Below are positions 5,596-6,146 of a stretch of 6,146 nucleotides of DNA, piece after piece. A model generated the notes under the pieces. It was not told the DNA's origin, searched no databases, and worked only from the letters and a program-made list of their open reading frames with translations. Both the position numbers and the translations under genes were made by a program. Source of the DNA: Actinomycetes bacterium (GTDB taxonomy: Bacteria; Actinomycetota; CALGFH01); assembly GCA_030152105.1 (NCBI GenBank), contig JASLIH010000301.1, forward strand, positions 1 to 6,146, written 5' to 3'. Numbering within the stretch: the first letter of the stretch is position 1; every line of letters starts with the position of its first letter.

Positions 5596-5979
5596 ATGGC
5601 CGTCCAGCTCAACCACACCATCGTGCGAGTCCGCGACAAGCGGGAGTCGGCCACCTTCCTGGCCGAGCTCCTCGGCCTCGGGCCGCCCGTCGCGTTCGGG
5701 CCGTTCCTGGTCGTGGAGGTGGACAACGACGTCTCCCTGGACTTCGCCGACGACCACGGCCCGGTGCACCCCCAGCATTACGCCTTCCTGGTCGCCGAGG
5801 ACGAGTTCGACCAGATCTTCGGCCGCATCCGCGACCGGGACCTGCCCTACTGGGCCGACCCGGGCCGGCGGCGCCCCGGCCAGATCAACACCAACGACGG
5901 CGGCCGGGGCGTCTACTGGGAGGACCCGAGCGGCCACTTCCTGGAGATCATCACCCGCCCGTACGGCAGCGGGACCTGA
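5596..5979 (+). CDS. VOC-family metalloenzyme-like protein (glyoxalase/dioxygenase superfamily)
   Basis: The product is a 127-residue protein with the paired beta-alpha-beta-beta-beta pattern of the vicinal oxygen chelate fold. The three canonical metal ligands of the extradiol-dioxygenase/FosA-like type are present: H7 in LNHTIV on the first strand, H61 in PQHYAFLV, and E117 in GHFLEIIT on the last strand. YWEDPSGHFLEI (107-118) is the usual closing motif. N98-N100 and G102-G105 (NTNDGGRG) form a likely substrate loop. It is probably a divalent-metal enzyme, but the substrate cannot be read from the sequence. The ATG at 5596 fits the family N terminus. Upstream there is only a weak GAGGA, and a promoter may place the transcript start at the ATG itself. 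It is transcribed away from the other VOC gene across a 100-base gap. Confidence 0.85.
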   Translation: MAVQLNHTIVRVRDKRESATFLAELLGLGPPVAFGPFLVVEVDNDVSLDFADDHGPVHPQHYAFLVAEDEFDQIFGRIRDRDLPYWADPGRRRPGQINTNDGGRGVYWEDPSGHFLEIITRPYGSGT

Positions 5980-6005
5980 CGCTCGTCAGCGCTCCGGGCG
6001 GAAGA

Positions 6006-6146
6006 TCAGGAAGGCGCCACCGAGGCGTCGCCCCAGAGCTCGACCCCGGCCACGCGCTGGGGAGCGCGGCCGAGCAGGTCGCTGAGGAACCCGGCCATGA
6101 CCCGGCGGTGCGGCATCGGGCCGAGGACCACCGAACGGACACGCCA
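6006..6146 (-). CDS. C-terminal end of an unrecognised protein (5' truncated, possible frameshift near the end)
   Basis: The - strand frame entering from the right edge gives 46 residues, including VRSVVLGPMPHRRVMAGF and LLGRAPQRVAGVELWGD, and ends at TGA (6008-6006). Codon third positions are almost all G/C and the residues look protein-like, so this frame is probably coding. The next frame over continues with GGAFLIFRPER to a TGA at 5988-5986, which looks like a natural protein end. One extra base near 6025 would join the two. The true end may therefore be 5986 rather than 6006. I do not recognise the family. The gene converges on the right-hand VOC gene, with 6 to 26 bases between them. 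Confidence 0.45.
   Translation of the reverse strand, partial: WRVRSVVLGPMPHRRVMAGFLSDLLGRAPQRVAGVELWGDASVAPS

Noticed and set aside
5071..5937. N-terminal extension of the paaZ frame by 289 codons
   Set aside because: The frame stays open upstream but crosses the VOC gene in another frame and reads antisense through the right-hand VOC gene. Domain content, length match and the Shine-Dalgarno all place the real start at 5070.

Overview
The window is very GC-rich DNA. Coding frames are dominated by G or C in the third codon position, starts include one TTG, and stops are almost all TGA or TAG. Together with the gene content (a stand-alone LigD-type polymerase, paaZ, a Kam-family rRNA methyltransferase homologue and VOC proteins), this points to a high-GC Gram-positive actinobacterium. 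The species cannot be named from the sequence. I see no rRNA, tRNA, CRISPR array, transposase or attachment site, and no gene-free stretch longer than 300 bases. Both edges cut through genes.

Left part (1-1118, + strand): the last 35 codons of an unrecognised gene, then a small two-helix membrane ORF, then a homologue of the 16S rRNA A1408 methyltransferases (KamB/NpmA family). The methyltransferase frame runs 471-1118 but carries an in-frame TAA at its 16th codon (516-518), before the SAM-binding motif. No usual start codon lies between that stop and the motif, so the gene looks recently broken or the base is a sequencing error. The membrane ORF is in the same frame and has no stop of its own before this TAA.

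Middle (1111-2921, - strand): a two-gene unit. It begins with a protein carrying two Clp N-terminal repeats and a C-terminal beta-rich domain but no AAA+ motor. Eleven bases further on comes a stand-alone LigD polymerase-domain protein, which fills in ends in non-homologous end joining. This unit converges on the methyltransferase, and the two opposing stop codons overlap within the palindrome TCAGCTGA.

Right part (3031-5979): a VOC-fold gene overlaps paaZ by ATGA. PaaZ is the bifunctional ring-opening hydratase / aldehyde dehydrogenase of aerobic phenylacetate degradation and looks intact, with all expected catalytic residues. A second VOC protein, with a full His/His/Glu metal-ligand set, is divergently transcribed from a 100-base shared promoter region. 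At the right edge the tail of another - strand gene enters; a one-base frameshift may affect its last codons.

Most of the window is ordinary actinobacterial accessory metabolism and repair. The points worth a second look are the interrupted aminoglycoside-resistance-type methyltransferase and its in-frame membrane neighbour, and the pairing of a motor-less double Clp-N protein with a NHEJ polymerase.
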